64,000 nucleotides of DNA from JBNNGK01 sp050268245 (lineage in GTDB: Bacteria; Pseudomonadota; Gammaproteobacteria; Enterobacterales; Enterobacteriaceae). Each line of letters opens with the position of its first letter. The first letter of the stretch is position 1. Below the pieces are notes generated by a model. The model had not been told where the DNA came from. It did no database searches and saw only the letters and a list, made by a program, of their open reading frames with translations. The position numbers were made by a program, and so were the translations under genes. The DNA lies in NCBI RefSeq assembly GCF_050268245.1, contig NZ_JBNNGK010000006.1, positions 1-64,000 of the forward strand. Reading direction: 5' to 3'. Shown here piece after piece: positions 1-8,436 of the stretch.

Positions 1-95
1 GGCGTCGCCACAGTGCCTGTGGCGGACTCAGTCCGGAACAATTTGAAAACCAGAATCTCGCTTAGGGCCGTGTCCACATTACGCGGGTAGGATCA
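1..95 (+). mobile_element. 3' end of an IS3-family insertion sequence
   Basis: Reading forward from base 3, the last 20 codons of a transposase are visible, ending GGLSPEQFENQNLA and a TAG stop at 63-65. This tail is typical of IS3-family OrfB transposases (established knowledge of the family). It is followed by a terminal sequence that ends in GGATCA at base 95, consistent with the IS3 rule that ends terminate in CA. The coding frame of the recombinase on the other strand loses its family-like sequence exactly at base 95/96, so I place the IS boundary there. The rest of the IS lies outside the window, so subgroup and integrity are unknown. Confidence 0.75.
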
Positions 96-1009
96 CTATT
101 GAATACTGTTTTTTTCAAATCGTTACGCACACGACCTATATAGTTGTGGTTTGCTAATCGTCGCTGAACTTCCGCAAACTCCTCTTCGCTGACAATTTTT
201 GGATATATTTTATATATTTCAGTAGTTAAAATAACCGTATCGTCGTCAAAATTCCGCTCAGTTCTATTAGATGTGTACTCACCTTTACATCGTTTATTTC
301 TCAATAAATGACATATTTTAGTACTATCCCATTTTTTATTGTCAATCAACTTACCATCAGCGTTCAATTGTTGTGCAATTGTATAACTGCGTATTCCAGA
401 AAGATATAAATCAAATACCTCACGTACTAATATATGATTTTCATTAAGTACATATTTCCCATCAACCACATCAATCCATTTCGGACAGTTTTTGATCATA
501 TACTGTCCTTCATCTTTCGCTTTTTTGCGTCGTTTGTCCCAACCTTTCCGTATACGAGTAGACTTTAGACAAGACTCTTCGTAAGAACGTTCGGCGATCA
601 TGGTCGCAAAAGTTAGGCTATTAGAGTGCTTGCGGCTAATGATAAGCCGCTTCTCAACATCATGCAGTTCGATTTGAGCACGATCTAATTGAGAAATGTA
701 CTCGACACACTTGAAAGGGTTTTCGCGTGAGAACCGATCGAGACTTTCAACGATGAGTACCGAGCCTTTCGCTATGTCACCATCATTAACACGCTTGAAA
801 AATCGTCCTAACCCTGCACTTTCATGCAAATGTTCGGCTTTGAATGCTGAACGCCCTTCATCGATAATTAGCTCGTAGTCTGGATCGAAATCCTGCACTG
901 GGGCATTATCTTCAAAATACTTAATGAGCAGTGATTCCTGACGGTTTAGGCCATCGCCGGATACCTGTTGCTCTGAACTTACCCTGATATAGAGGTAACA
1001 TTTTTTCAT
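62..1009 (-). pseudogene. Large serine recombinase, 3' end removed by an IS
   Basis: Site-specific recombinase of the serine integrase/resolvase type, which would insert or excise a mobile element. Residues 1-150 form a resolvase domain: YIRVSSEQQ near the start carries the catalytic serine (S11 or S12) and ESLDRFSREN is the usual arginine-containing motif. Residues 165-285 look like the recombinase domain (an IRSYTIAQQLNADG-type stretch). The zinc-ribbon/coiled-coil C-terminus expected in proteins of about 500 residues is absent. The last ten codons (DPTRVMWTRP) are read from the IS end at 62-95, so genuine sequence stops at base 96 and the protein is probably inactive. The ATG at 1009 overlaps the opposing yffB ATG by two bases, which suggests that the element's attachment site is at the 5' end of yffB. 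Codon usage is A+T-richer than in the core genes to the right. Confidence 0.8.
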
Positions 1010-1394
1010 GAAAGACGATGCTCAAAAAAGTTTGCTTAAGCTATATGGTATCAAAAATTGTGACACCATCAAAAAAGCACGTCGCTGGTTGGAAGAACAA
1101 GGCGTAGCTTATCAATTTCATGACTACCGGGCAGACGGGCTGAGCGAACAGCAACTGCGCGGTTTTGTTGAGCAACTGGGTTGGCAGCCGCTGTTAAATA
1201 CCCGTGGCACCACGTGGCGTAAGTTAGACGAAGCCGAACGTAACGCCTGCGACAATGCCGATGCAGCGATTGCGCTGATGCTGGCACAGCCGGCGATCAT
1301 CAAACGACCACTGCTGGATGATGGCAACGGTCACACCCTGCTTGGCTTTAATGCCGAGAACTATCAGCACTTTATTTCTGAGGTCAGCGCATGA
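1008..1394 (+). CDS. yffB: ArsC/Spx-family protein YffB
   Basis: Small thioredoxin-fold protein of the ArsC/Spx family; its physiological substrate is not established. The sequence shows the ArsC-type motif YGIKNCDTIKKARRW with the single conserved cysteine, and LLNTRGTTWRKLDE and IIKRPLL, all as in E. coli YffB. The ATG at 1008 gives 128 residues, about ten more than E. coli YffB, whose protein starts just before LYGIKNC. An in-frame TTG at 1032 would give nearly the E. coli length. The 5' end touches the serine recombinase gene, so the native start and promoter may have been replaced by the integrated element. The stop overlaps the dapE ATG by four bases (ATGA), which implies translational coupling. 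Confidence 0.9.
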   Translation: MKDDAQKSLLKLYGIKNCDTIKKARRWLEEQGVAYQFHDYRADGLSEQQLRGFVEQLGWQPLLNTRGTTWRKLDEAERNACDNADAAIALMLAQPAIIKRPLLDDGNGHTLLGFNAENYQHFISEVSA

Positions 1395-2518
1395 TTTGCC
1401 CCGTTATCGATCTGGCGCAACAGCTCATTAAACGCCCGTCCCTGAGCCCGCATGACGAAGGTTGTCAGGAAATCATGATCGCGCGCCTTAAGGCGATTGG
1501 CTTTACCATCGAACCGATGGACAGTGGGGATACGCAAAACTTTTGGGCCTGGCGTGGTGAAGGTCAGACGCTGGCGTTCGCCGGCCACACCGATGTCGTG
1601 CCAAGCGGTGACGAAAGCCGCTGGGAAAACCCACCCTTTGAACCTACCATCCGTGACGGCATGCTGTACGGCCGTGGTGCCGCCGACATGAAAGGTTCAT
1701 TGGCGGCAATGGTGGTTGCTGCGGAACGCTTTGTCGCCGCACACCCTGATCACCAAGGCCGGCTGGCGTTTTTGATCACTTCTGACGAAGAAGCCAGCGC
1801 CACCCACGGTACCGTGAAAGTGGTGGAAGCGCTGATGGCGCGTAATGAACGTTTAGATTACTGCCTGGTGGGCGAACCTTCCAGCACTGACCGCGTGGGT
1901 GATGTGGTAAAGAACGGCCGTCGCGGTTCTATTACCGCTAATTTACGTATCCACGGCGTTCAAGGCCACGTTGCCTATCCCCATCTGGCTGATAACCCGG
2001 TGCACCGCGCCATGTCTGCGTTGAATGAACTGGTTACCACCGAGTGGGATAACGGTAACGAATTCTTCCCGCCGACCAGTATGCAGATTGCTAACGTCCA
2101 GGCGGGCACCGGCAGCAATAATGTCATTCCCGGCGAGCTGTTTGTACAATTCAATTTCCGTTTCAGTACCGAATTAACCGACGCGCTGATCAAGCAGCGG
2201 GTAGAAGCACTACTGGAACGCCATCAGTTGAACTACAGCCTCGATTGGTGGCTCTCCGGCCAACCGTTCCTCACCGAGCGTGGCGCACTGGTGGATGCGG
2301 TGGTGAATGCCGTCGAACACTATACCGAACTGACGCCACAATTACTGACCACTGGCGGAACCTCAGATGGCCGTTTTATTGCCCAAATGGGTGCACAGGT
2401 GGTTGAGCTGGGGCCAGTGAACGCGACTATCCATAAAGTAAATGAATGTGTGAATGCCGCCGATCTGCAACTACTGAGCCGCATGTACCAACGCATCATG
2501 GAGCAACTGGTCGCATGA
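1391..2518 (+). CDS. dapE: Succinyl-diaminopimelate desuccinylase
   Basis: Cytoplasmic zinc enzyme of the lysine/meso-diaminopimelate pathway. It hydrolyses N-succinyl-LL-diaminopimelate to succinate and LL-diaminopimelate, feeding lysine and peptidoglycan synthesis. The M20 family signature is complete: GHTDVVPSGD (metal ligand H66), GRGAADMKGS (bridging D99), SDEEAS (catalytic and ligand glutamates 133-134), GEPSSTD (E162) and a late histidine in NATIHKVNE. Length is 375 residues, the same as E. coli. It overlaps yffB by four bases and the following peptidase gene by four bases, so the three genes are co-translated. Confidence 0.97.
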   Translation: MICPVIDLAQQLIKRPSLSPHDEGCQEIMIARLKAIGFTIEPMDSGDTQNFWAWRGEGQTLAFAGHTDVVPSGDESRWENPPFEPTIRDGMLYGRGAADMKGSLAAMVVAAERFVAAHPDHQGRLAFLITSDEEASATHGTVKVVEALMARNERLDYCLVGEPSSTDRVGDVVKNGRRGSITANLRIHGVQGHVAYPHLADNPVHRAMSALNELVTTEWDNGNEFFPPTSMQIANVQAGTGSNNVIPGELFVQFNFRFSTELTDALIKQRVEALLERHQLNYSLDWWLSGQPFLTERGALVDAVVNAVEHYTELTPQLLTTGGTSDGRFIAQMGAQVVELGPVNATIHKVNECVNAADLQLLSRMYQRIMEQLVA

Positions 2519-3183
2519 TCACGCCTGAAATGCTGACCGGCCGCTCGACCGAACACCTAGTCGCGCTAAGCGGCCATCATCGCCTGCAACCGCCAGCGGT
2601 CGACGCTTTTCGCGCCATGCAACAGGCCGCGCAACAGGCTGGTTTTGATTTACAGCCTGCCAGCACCTTTCGCGACTTTGAGCGCCAACGGGCGATTTGG
2701 AATGGTAAATTCTGGGGTCAACGTCCAGTATTAAATCAGGATAGCCAACCGATCGATGTCGCTCCGCTGTCGGCTGGTGAGCGCTGTGAGGCGATTTTAC
2801 GCTGGTCGGCACTGCCCGGTGCAAGCCGCCATCATTGGGGCAGCGATCTTGATGTCTACGATCCCTCTTTGTTACCGCCGGATAAAAAGCTACAGCTCGA
2901 GCCTTGGGAATATGAAAAAGGTGGCTATTTTTATCCGCTGAACCAGTGGTTAACAGCGCACATGGCGGAGTTTGGATTTTACCGCCCGTTCACCGAGGAC
3001 GGTGATGGCGTGGCCGTCGAACCTTGGCATCTGAGCTATCGTCCATTGGCAGAGGAGGCAGAGCATTTGCTTACGCCAACGCTACTGCTCACAGCCTGGC
3101 AGGATCAGGACGTTGCCGGTATCGAATGGTTAGAGCGCCATTTACCCTCGATTTTTTCGCGTTTTATCTCCCCTAAAGGATAG
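2515..3183 (+). CDS. M15-family D-Ala-D-Ala carboxypeptidase-like metallopeptidase
   Basis: Predicted zinc peptidase of the VanY/M15 type, a family that trims D-Ala-D-Ala or related peptidoglycan stems. The two family motifs are present: SRHHWGSDLD (about residues 104-113, supplying the H and D zinc ligands) and EPWH (169-172, supplying the catalytic glutamate and the last histidine ligand). The ATG at 2515 overlaps the dapE stop and gives 222 residues; a longer frame would run back into dapE and is not needed. I see no signal peptide, so access to periplasmic cell wall is unclear and the true substrate is unknown. E. coli has no gene at this position between dapE and ypfN. Confidence 0.85.
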   Translation: MITPEMLTGRSTEHLVALSGHHRLQPPAVDAFRAMQQAAQQAGFDLQPASTFRDFERQRAIWNGKFWGQRPVLNQDSQPIDVAPLSAGERCEAILRWSALPGASRHHWGSDLDVYDPSLLPPDKKLQLEPWEYEKGGYFYPLNQWLTAHMAEFGFYRPFTEDGDGVAVEPWHLSYRPLAEEAEHLLTPTLLLTAWQDQDVAGIEWLERHLPSIFSRFISPKG

Positions 3184-3191
3184 GTGCCAAC

Positions 3192-3377
3192 ATGCAATGG
3201 TTAGCGGACTACTGGTGGGTTATCCTGCTGATTTTACTGGGTATGATTGTTAGCGGCATCAAAGAACTACGTCGCGTTGATGTAAAGAAATACCTTGCCG
3301 ACAAACCGGAACTGCCGCCGCACCGCGATAATAACGCCCAGTGGGACGACGAAGACGACTGGCCAAAGAAGAAATAG
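3192..3377 (+). CDS. ypfN: Small single-span membrane protein YpfN (UPF0370)
   Basis: Uncharacterised 61-residue inner-membrane protein. The N-terminus MQWLADYWWVILLILLG is one transmembrane helix, followed by a charged cytoplasmic tail with acidic DDEDDWPKKK at the end, as in the E. coli protein. It lies eight bases after the peptidase gene, with AAAGGA upstream as ribosome binding site, so it is the last gene of the yffB-dapE transcription unit. A hairpin terminator follows at once. No function can be assigned. Confidence 0.9.
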   Translation: MQWLADYWWVILLILLGMIVSGIKELRRVDVKKYLADKPELPPHRDNNAQWDDEDDWPKKK

Positions 3378-3380
3378 TAT

Positions 3381-3410
3381 CAGGGCGCATCATGCGCCCT
3401 GTATTTTATT
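3381..3410. terminator. Bidirectional hairpin terminator between ypfN and ypfH
   Basis: CAGGGCGCATCATGCGCCCTG forms a stem of nine to ten base pairs followed by TATTTTATTT on the plus strand. The genes on the two sides converge (ypfN forward, ypfH reverse), and the T-rich arm overlaps the last codons of ypfH. Confidence 0.8.
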
Positions 3411-4095
3411 TGAAAGCAATTAAATCGCCGCGTTTACCAAGCAGGGCTTCGTCCCAATATCGCTGTGGTACGTAAAAATGCAGGCGTTCCAACGCATTAT
3501 CCATCATGCCCTGATTAATCACGTGACCGACGTTCGGTTCTACATCCAGCGTGAAATCAACGCCGTGTCGTTGCAAACATTCTGCGGCAGCCTGTGCATG
3601 TTCAACATTAATCACTGCGTCATCTTGGCCATGGATCAGGTGCACTACACTGTCGCCAACGTTAGCAGTCGGTAAGCGAGCGAAACGACCGCTAAATGCC
3701 ACCACCCGCCCAGCCAGTTTCGCTGTCGATGCCAACCCTTCCAGCGCCATGATCGCCCCTTGCGAGAAACCGACCAGTGCGGTGGCCGCATAGCTGACGC
3801 CGCTGTGCCGTTGCCAATAACGCACGATATCAATAAACGACGGCATGACTTGCGCGATGCGTTCAACACGGTTGTCTTCTGTTACGTTCTCCACGGAGAA
3901 CCACTGGCGGCCACCGGCGTCACCGAACAATTCGGAGCCACCCGCACTCACCACCAGCGCCTGTGGAAACGAGTGAGCGAAATAGCTACCGATTTCACCC
4001 ATCGCTACGTGATTATCGCCGACACCATGAAACAGCAAAATCAATTGCTGAGCCGGTGTTGCAGGGCTTTGTACAACGAAATGTGCATGTTTCAT
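3406..4095 (-). CDS. ypfH: Esterase YpfH
   Basis: Cytoplasmic alpha/beta-hydrolase of the phospholipase/carboxylesterase type; E. coli YpfH has esterase activity on short acyl esters. Visible features are the oxyanion-hole loop LLFHGVGDN (about 20-28), the nucleophile elbow GFSQG with S111, an aspartate in HGQDDAV and the catalytic histidine in NVGHVI. Its 229 residues compare with 232 in E. coli. The start is supported by TAAGGA ahead of the ATG. It is convergent with ypfN and not in an obvious operon. Confidence 0.92.
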   Translation of the reverse strand: MKHAHFVVQSPATPAQQLILLFHGVGDNHVAMGEIGSYFAHSFPQALVVSAGGSELFGDAGGRQWFSVENVTEDNRVERIAQVMPSFIDIVRYWQRHSGVSYAATALVGFSQGAIMALEGLASTAKLAGRVVAFSGRFARLPTANVGDSVVHLIHGQDDAVINVEHAQAAAECLQRHGVDFTLDVEPNVGHVINQGMMDNALERLHFYVPQRYWDEALLGKRGDLIAFK

Positions 4096-4204
4096 CTGAA
4101 ATTCCTTAGTTAATCGAAGAGGCCGAAGGATTCCGCCGGCTCCCCGTCACTATACGCCGCTAAGAAATCAGGAAAATCGGGTTTTATTGAACAACTCGTT
4201 CCAT

Positions 4205-6238
4205 TTATTGCAATGATTCATCCGCCAAGGCCTGCGTCCAGGCACGCCACTGGCGGCAATGTTGCGGATCTATCAGCTCGAGCGCTGTAGCCACCTCATG
4301 ACGCCATTGGCGCAGCAATGCTTTCTGACCGCTGACGCCAAATTGCGCGACACATTGCGCTACCGGCAATTGCCGTTGTAAATGCGCACGCAACATCGGC
4401 AACGGTAAAGAGCTGGACAATAACAATCGCTGTAGCGCCCCCAGACTGGCCTCTAACGGACGATGAGCAAACGCGAAGCCGGCCAGTTCTCGCCAATCCT
4501 CTTCATTCAATAACGGATCGCCATCATCACCGGGGATTGTCAGCGGCAAATCGATACGCTGCTGTAGCCAACGCCAGTCACGGGCTAAATGTTTTTGCGC
4601 CACGCGGCACAGCATCCGCCCTGATTCACTGAGCGGCAGCACCGCCATCGCGCTATAGCAACCGCTGCTGGCTTCGCGTTGACTGCCGATACGCACCAGC
4701 TCAAAACCACAGGCGCGCCAAAAACGCCATAATGCATCGGTGTAGCCAAAGCTCACCGACAGATAATCCAATCCTTGCGACTGCGAGCGTTGTTGGTCAA
4801 TCAATCGGCGCGCAATGCCCTGCCGCCGTAATGCTGGCAGCACCGCAATGCGCGTTATCCGCCTTGATCGTAGCGTCGGTGCCCACCACGGGCCGCTGTG
4901 GGCGACAAGGGACTGCGCTACCAGATTACCACGCGGGCGTCGTCGTCCGGCCCACACCTCATGCGCCAGCGCATGGCTTAATCCTCCCTCGTCCACTAAC
5001 CAAAGCGCTCCCACCACATTTTCTGCCAATAATGCCGCGCTGAACGCCATGCCGGGCGCATCCATTAAACGACGCAGATCAAGCGGCGAGGTTCGATAAT
5101 GCGCACTGCTCAGTAAAGCGTAAAAACGCCGTAATAATGATGCATCAGCACATAACTGAGCCTGATCCAACGAGCGGTAATCAACCGTTTGCTGCGGCGT
5201 TGGCTCTATTTGCTGCTCGGTGAATAACAGCGCATGATCGATCAGCCTTTCCAAAGGATCGCCAGCCGCCCAGCGCATGGGCTGGCTGAGCGCCAGCGGC
5301 TGCCAGTTTGGTAAACCCGCGCAGAATTTCAACAAGAATCCACGTCCGGTACCTTCATAACCCTGTACCGTGGTCGTCAGTAATACGCGTGGGAAATAGC
5401 CGATCAACGCCTGTAACAACGGCGCGGGAATGGCTGCCGCCTCATCCACCAACAACCAGCCTACGTCTTGTCCCCCCTGCTGGCGACAGTGCGCCAATAA
5501 GGCATCCGGTGCCCAAAATCGCGCCTGTTCCTGTGTCCATTGGTTAGCAACATCGGTGGCAGCACGGTTGGGGCCAGTTATCCAGCAATTTAGGGGGGAA
5601 TGGGCGATCAGCATGCCTGCCAGCGTCGACTTGCCCCGCCCGCGCGGTGCAGTCAACACCCACACGCCGTGGTTGGCAGCAAGTAACTGTGTCAGTAGCG
5701 TTTGCTGTTCTGTCGTTGGCGTGCCATCCGGCGCTTGCCAAAGGGCGCGCGGTGGTAACGGCGCAAGCTGTGGTAAACGATCCTGTCGCCAAACGCTCAC
5801 CTCCGCGTCTGCCAGCAGTTGCTGTTGGAAATGATGGATAAAATGGGGGGTGATAATGGGCTGCGCGCAGTCACTCCAACGCACACTGTCCGTATCCGCC
5901 TGCCGCGACCACGCTTCCCAAGGCGGGGTCAGCAGCAATAACCAACTGCCTGCGCGCAATACTCCCGCTAACTGGGCTAACGCTTCAATGTTTAGCCCTT
6001 CACAGGCATCAAACACCGCATGCAGCCGCTCTTGACCAAGCAGGTTACGCGCCCCGCCGCTGGCGATTGACTGTGCTTCGCTGGGGGCTTGTTCACTCAG
6101 CCACAACCAATCGCCCGGCAAGCTCGCCGCCAGTTGCCGCGCCATATTGCGGCACCAGAGCGCTTCACCGCTCAATACCAGCAGACGGCGAATACCCTGT
6201 TGTTGCATAAACCGTTGCGCTGTCTGTAATTCCATCAT
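4205..6238 (-). CDS. tmcA: tRNA(Met) cytidine acetyltransferase
   Basis: RNA-modifying enzyme that makes N4-acetylcytidine at the wobble base of elongator tRNA-Met, using acetyl-CoA and ATP or GTP. The order is an N-terminal DUF1726-like part (1-170), a RecD-like helicase/ATPase module with Walker A TAPRGRGKST (about 196-205) and Walker B LLVDEAAAIP, then a GNAT acetyltransferase module with ITRIAVLPALRRQGIARRL, and a C-terminal helical tail. Length is 677 residues against 671 in E. coli. Two ATG codons are adjacent at the start; the second would give the E. coli-like MEL/MAEL start. Confidence 0.95.
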   Translation of the reverse strand: MMELQTAQRFMQQQGIRRLLVLSGEALWCRNMARQLAASLPGDWLWLSEQAPSEAQSIASGGARNLLGQERLHAVFDACEGLNIEALAQLAGVLRAGSWLLLLTPPWEAWSRQADTDSVRWSDCAQPIITPHFIHHFQQQLLADAEVSVWRQDRLPQLAPLPPRALWQAPDGTPTTEQQTLLTQLLAANHGVWVLTAPRGRGKSTLAGMLIAHSPLNCWITGPNRAATDVANQWTQEQARFWAPDALLAHCRQQGGQDVGWLLVDEAAAIPAPLLQALIGYFPRVLLTTTVQGYEGTGRGFLLKFCAGLPNWQPLALSQPMRWAAGDPLERLIDHALLFTEQQIEPTPQQTVDYRSLDQAQLCADASLLRRFYALLSSAHYRTSPLDLRRLMDAPGMAFSAALLAENVVGALWLVDEGGLSHALAHEVWAGRRRPRGNLVAQSLVAHSGPWWAPTLRSRRITRIAVLPALRRQGIARRLIDQQRSQSQGLDYLSVSFGYTDALWRFWRACGFELVRIGSQREASSGCYSAMAVLPLSESGRMLCRVAQKHLARDWRWLQQRIDLPLTIPGDDGDPLLNEEDWRELAGFAFAHRPLEASLGALQRLLLSSSLPLPMLRAHLQRQLPVAQCVAQFGVSGQKALLRQWRHEVATALELIDPQHCRQWRAWTQALADESLQ

Positions 6239-6368
6239 CCCAAGTTGCCTACAAACCCATGGGTGAACATCCCGCCGCGATCGCTGCGGCCAAATAACCG
6301 ACTTATATTTTCACGATGATAGGGTAACAATGTGCCAGACCCTACCCTAATGCGGTGCGCCCAAATTA

Positions 6369-6394
6369 ATCGGGGCGAATATCTTCGCCCCGAC
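6369..6394 (-). terminator. Candidate terminator downstream of ypfJ
   Basis: The stretch TCGGGGCGAATATCTTCGCC (with CCGA after it) folds into an 11-bp stem about 70 bases beyond the ypfJ stop. On the minus strand it is followed by TTAATTT, a moderately T-rich tail. The rest of 6239-6462 shows no gene or other structure. Confidence 0.5.
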
Positions 6395-6462
6395 CTGGCT
6401 TGAACGGTTAATCCGTTTCACAGGGATTTCCACATCACTCACGGATTGCTTACAGCGTCAAT

Positions 6463-7320
6463 TTACCGTGAAGCAAAGGTATTACAGGTATTGGGATCGC
6501 CACTGTCAAAACCTTGCTTAAACCACATATAGCGCTGCTCAGAAGTACCATGTGTGAAGCTGTCTGGCACCACACGGCCTTGGCTTTGCTGCTGCAAACG
6601 ATCATCCCCAATCGCCTGTGCGGCGTTCAACGCCTCTTTCAGGTCGCCCTCTTCCAGCATTTGCTGTTTCTCAGCATATTTGCCCCACACGCCAGCAAAA
6701 CAATCGGCCTGCAATTCCATTTTCACCGATAACCGGTTCACTTCGACCTGACTAGCACGCTGTTGCATTTGGCGCACCTTAGGTTCAATGCCTAACAGGT
6801 TTTGCACGTGATGGCCGACTTCATGCGCCACCACGTAAGCCTGGGCAAAATCACCGCCTGCGCCCAACTTGTCTTTCATATCCTGATAAAAAGACAAATC
6901 GATATACACCGTTTTGTCACCCGGGCAGTAGAATGGCCCCATCGCTGCCTGACCGGTACCGCAACGGGTAGGCGTGACACCACGATACATCACCAATTTC
7001 GGTGGCTGGTAGGTTTTGCCCATTCGTTGGAAAACTTCGCGCCAATTATCTTCGGTAGACGCCAGTACCACCGAGGTAAATTTCGCCAGTTCATCATCTT
7101 TCGGGCTGATAGACGCGCTCTGCTGCTGCGAGGTCGACACGTCACCGCCACTCAGTAATGGCGACAGATCAATACCGTAATAACCGGCAACCAGCACCAC
7201 CACGATCAGTACAATCCCCCCCTTGCCGCGAATCGGCGGACGAAAACCGCCACCACCACCTGAAGATTGCCCGCGACGATCCTCAACATTGTCACTTTCC
7301 CGACGCCCTTGCCAACGCAT
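6463..7320 (-). CDS. ypfJ: Neutral zinc metallopeptidase YpfJ
   Basis: Putative membrane-anchored zinc peptidase (family of predicted neutral metallopeptidases); substrate unknown. A charged glycine-rich N-terminus is followed by one transmembrane helix (about 35-48), then a periplasmic domain with the zinc motif HEVGHH (H166, E167, H170) and a downstream glutamate-containing ELQADCFAG that supplies the third ligand region. Length is 285 residues, close to the 287 of E. coli. It lies between tmcA and purC as in E. coli. Confidence 0.92.
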   Translation of the reverse strand: MRWQGRRESDNVEDRRGQSSGGGGGFRPPIRGKGGIVLIVVVLVAGYYGIDLSPLLSGGDVSTSQQQSASISPKDDELAKFTSVVLASTEDNWREVFQRMGKTYQPPKLVMYRGVTPTRCGTGQAAMGPFYCPGDKTVYIDLSFYQDMKDKLGAGGDFAQAYVVAHEVGHHVQNLLGIEPKVRQMQQRASQVEVNRLSVKMELQADCFAGVWGKYAEKQQMLEEGDLKEALNAAQAIGDDRLQQQSQGRVVPDSFTHGTSEQRYMWFKQGFDSGDPNTCNTFASR

Positions 7321-7473
7321 AAATAAACTCCAGATTAGGTTTTTAACGATCGTAGAAAACGTAGCTACTGATTACCATTATAAATGCTTGTTGGCGTGGG
7401 AAATGCAGAAATTTTCGGGAAACAGCAGAATGACGGGACGATATCGCAGCTCGTCCCGTTGAAAGGCGGCAAT

Positions 7474-8187
7474 TTAGTCCAGTTTCACACCGATACGGCG
7501 TGCAACTTCTTCGTACGCTTCAATCAGACCACCTAAACTCTGGCGGAAACGGTCTTTATCCATTTTGTCTAAGGTGTTTTTGTCCCACAGGCGGCTCCCA
7601 TCCGGAGAAAACTCATCCCCCAGCACTACTTCACCGTTGAACAAACCAAACTCCAGTTTGAAGTCCACCAGAATCAGCCCGGCCTCATCAAACAGTTTGC
7701 TCAATACGGTATTTGCCTGATAGCTCAACTCGCGCATCCGCGCCAGATGCGTTTTGCTGACCCAACCAAAGGTTTCACAGTAAGATTCATTCACCATCGG
7801 ATCGTGCTTGGCATCATCTTTAAGGAACAGATCGAACAAGGGTGGGTTAAGTTCCAGCCCTTCTTCAATACCCAGGCGTTTCACCAAAGAACCTGCAGCG
7901 CGGTTACGAATGACACACTCAACCGGCACCATATCCAGCTTCTTCACCAGCACTTCGTTATCAGACAGTAGGCGCTCCATCTGCGTTGGGATGCCGGCCT
8001 CTTCCAATTTGCTCATGATGAAATGGTTAAATTTGTTATTCACCATCCCTTTACGATCGAACTGTTCAATGCGCTCACCATCCAGTGCTGACGTATCGTT
8101 GCGGAATTCCAACACCAACAGATCCGGGTTTTCAGTGGTGTAGACCGTTTTTGCTTTTCCGCGATACAACTCAGCTAGCTTTTGCAT
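7474..8187 (-). CDS. purC: Phosphoribosylaminoimidazole-succinocarboxamide synthase
   Basis: SAICAR synthase of de novo purine synthesis: it joins aspartate to CAIR with ATP hydrolysis. The start MQKLAELYRGKAKTVY and motifs VVLGDEFSPDGSRLWD and the GSLVKRLG loop are those of bacterial PurC; 237 residues as in E. coli. ATTGGAGTAAG precedes the ATG. A promoter and PurR operator lie about 175-210 bases upstream, so it is probably repressed by PurR with hypoxanthine or guanine. The bamC terminator separates it from the dapA-bamC unit. Confidence 0.97.
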   Translation of the reverse strand: MQKLAELYRGKAKTVYTTENPDLLVLEFRNDTSALDGERIEQFDRKGMVNNKFNHFIMSKLEEAGIPTQMERLLSDNEVLVKKLDMVPVECVIRNRAAGSLVKRLGIEEGLELNPPLFDLFLKDDAKHDPMVNESYCETFGWVSKTHLARMRELSYQANTVLSKLFDEAGLILVDFKLEFGLFNGEVVLGDEFSPDGSRLWDKNTLDKMDKDRFRQSLGGLIEAYEEVARRIGVKLD

Positions 8188-8360
8188 CTTACTTACTCCA
8201 ATAAAGAATTGTTCTGATAATGCCTCAGCGCGCAGGCCGGGTATATCCGATTAATTGCGGTAACAACAGCGTGGTTGGTGCAGAAACCCGGCTGCCAACG
8301 TCAAACCAGTTATCGGGATAACGGCGCATCGCCAACACGGCTGTCACGACAAGAATGCAG

Positions 8361-8398
8361 AGTATATTGTGCCAAAACTGCGACGCAAACGATACCGT
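8361..8398 (-). promoter_or_regulatory. purC promoter with overlapping PurR operator
   Basis: On the minus strand TTGCGT (8388-8383) and TATACT (8366-8361) are separated by 16 bases and read toward purC. The plus-strand sequence ACGCAAACGATACCGT (8383-8398) matches the left half of the PurR operator (ACGCAAACG) well and the right half only in part. It covers the -35 element, which fits repression by PurR as known for E. coli purC. Confidence 0.6.
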
Positions 8399-8407
8399 CT
8401 CGATAAA

Positions 8408-8434
8408 ACAAAAAGGAGCCGAAGCCCCTTTTGA
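8408..8434 (-). terminator. Rho-independent terminator after bamC
   Basis: On the minus strand AAAGGGGCTTCGGCTCCTTT (a GGGGC/GCTCC stem with a TTCG tetraloop) is followed by TTGTTTT. It sits just beyond the bamC stop and upstream of the purC promoter. Confidence 0.85.
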
Positions 8435-8436
8435 TG

